This document shows, piece after piece, positions 14,213 through 14,256 of a DNA stretch of 14,256 nt. The stretch's first letter is position 1; each line of letters begins with the position of its first letter. Origin of the DNA: an uncultured Blautia sp. (GTDB lineage: Bacteria > Bacillota > Clostridia > Lachnospirales > Lachnospiraceae); the NCBI RefSeq assembly GCF_937880195.1, contig NZ_CALFLA010000119.1:1-14256 (forward strand), read 5' to 3'. The notes beneath the pieces are model-generated. The model was given only the letters and a program-made list of their open reading frames with translations, searched no databases and had not been told where the DNA came from. The translations under genes were made by a program, and so were the position numbers.

Positions 14213-14249
14213 AAAAAGTCTAATTCTAAAAAAGAATTGGGCTTTTTTT
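14213..14249 (+). terminator. Intrinsic terminator of guaA
   Basis: AAAAAGTCTAATTC at 14213-14226 pairs with GAATTGGGCTTTTT at 14234-14247 (two G-T wobbles) around a seven-base A-rich loop, ending in seven T at 14243-14249. It lies about 40 bases after the guaA stop. A smaller hairpin, CAGTG/CACTG (14193-14212), sits just before it. Confidence 0.92.
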
Positions 14250-14256
14250 AGTATTT

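Overview
The window looks like chromosomal DNA from a low-to-moderate G+C Firmicute, most likely a gut-type Clostridia/Lachnospiraceae relative. The support is AGGAGG-type ribosome sites before nearly every gene, sigma-A-like promoters, a complete bacterial V/A-type ATPase operon, and Clostridia-like versions of TrmB and GuaA. The genus assignment is inference; no ribosomal RNA is present. I see no transposase, integrase, phage gene or CRISPR array.

Left end (1-1338): a short leader and a secreted NlpC/P60 cell-wall peptidase on the + strand. It is followed by about 510 bases without a gene. That gap holds a cluster of DnaA boxes (three exact TTATCCACA and one TTATGCACA), a very A+T-rich stretch, and a bidirectional terminator shared with the convergent ATPase operon.

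Centre (1339-9909, - strand): nine tightly packed genes for a V/A-type ATPase, in transcription order G/H-like stalk, C, I, K, F, E, A, B, D. A and B form the catalytic head, D, F and C the central shaft, E and the first gene the peripheral stalks, and I and K the membrane motor. Gaps are short, and E and A overlap by 8 bases. D starts with TTG and I with GTG, each behind a strong ribosome site. Subunit K is notable: only its second helical hairpin looks like a c-subunit, and the first resembles an unrelated membrane or signal segment. The operon therefore makes one rotary ion pump or ATP synthase.

Right part (10241-14172, + strand, divergent from the ATPase): trmB (tRNA m7G46 methyltransferase), an unrecognised 50-residue basic protein, a strong unexplained stem-loop, tRNA-Lys(CTT) with a near-consensus promoter and its own terminator, a cytosolic glycerophosphodiester phosphodiesterase, and guaA (GMP synthase) with promoter and terminator. 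Between the phosphodiesterase gene and guaA lies an odd arrangement: a ribosome site, a perfect G+C hairpin, then an ATG opening a 22-residue frame.

Most of the window is well-known housekeeping function. The parts that deserve a second look are the DnaA-box intergenic region, the K subunit layout, and the small RNA- or peptide-like elements around trmB, the tRNA and guaA. I found no clear multi-gene system that looks new.
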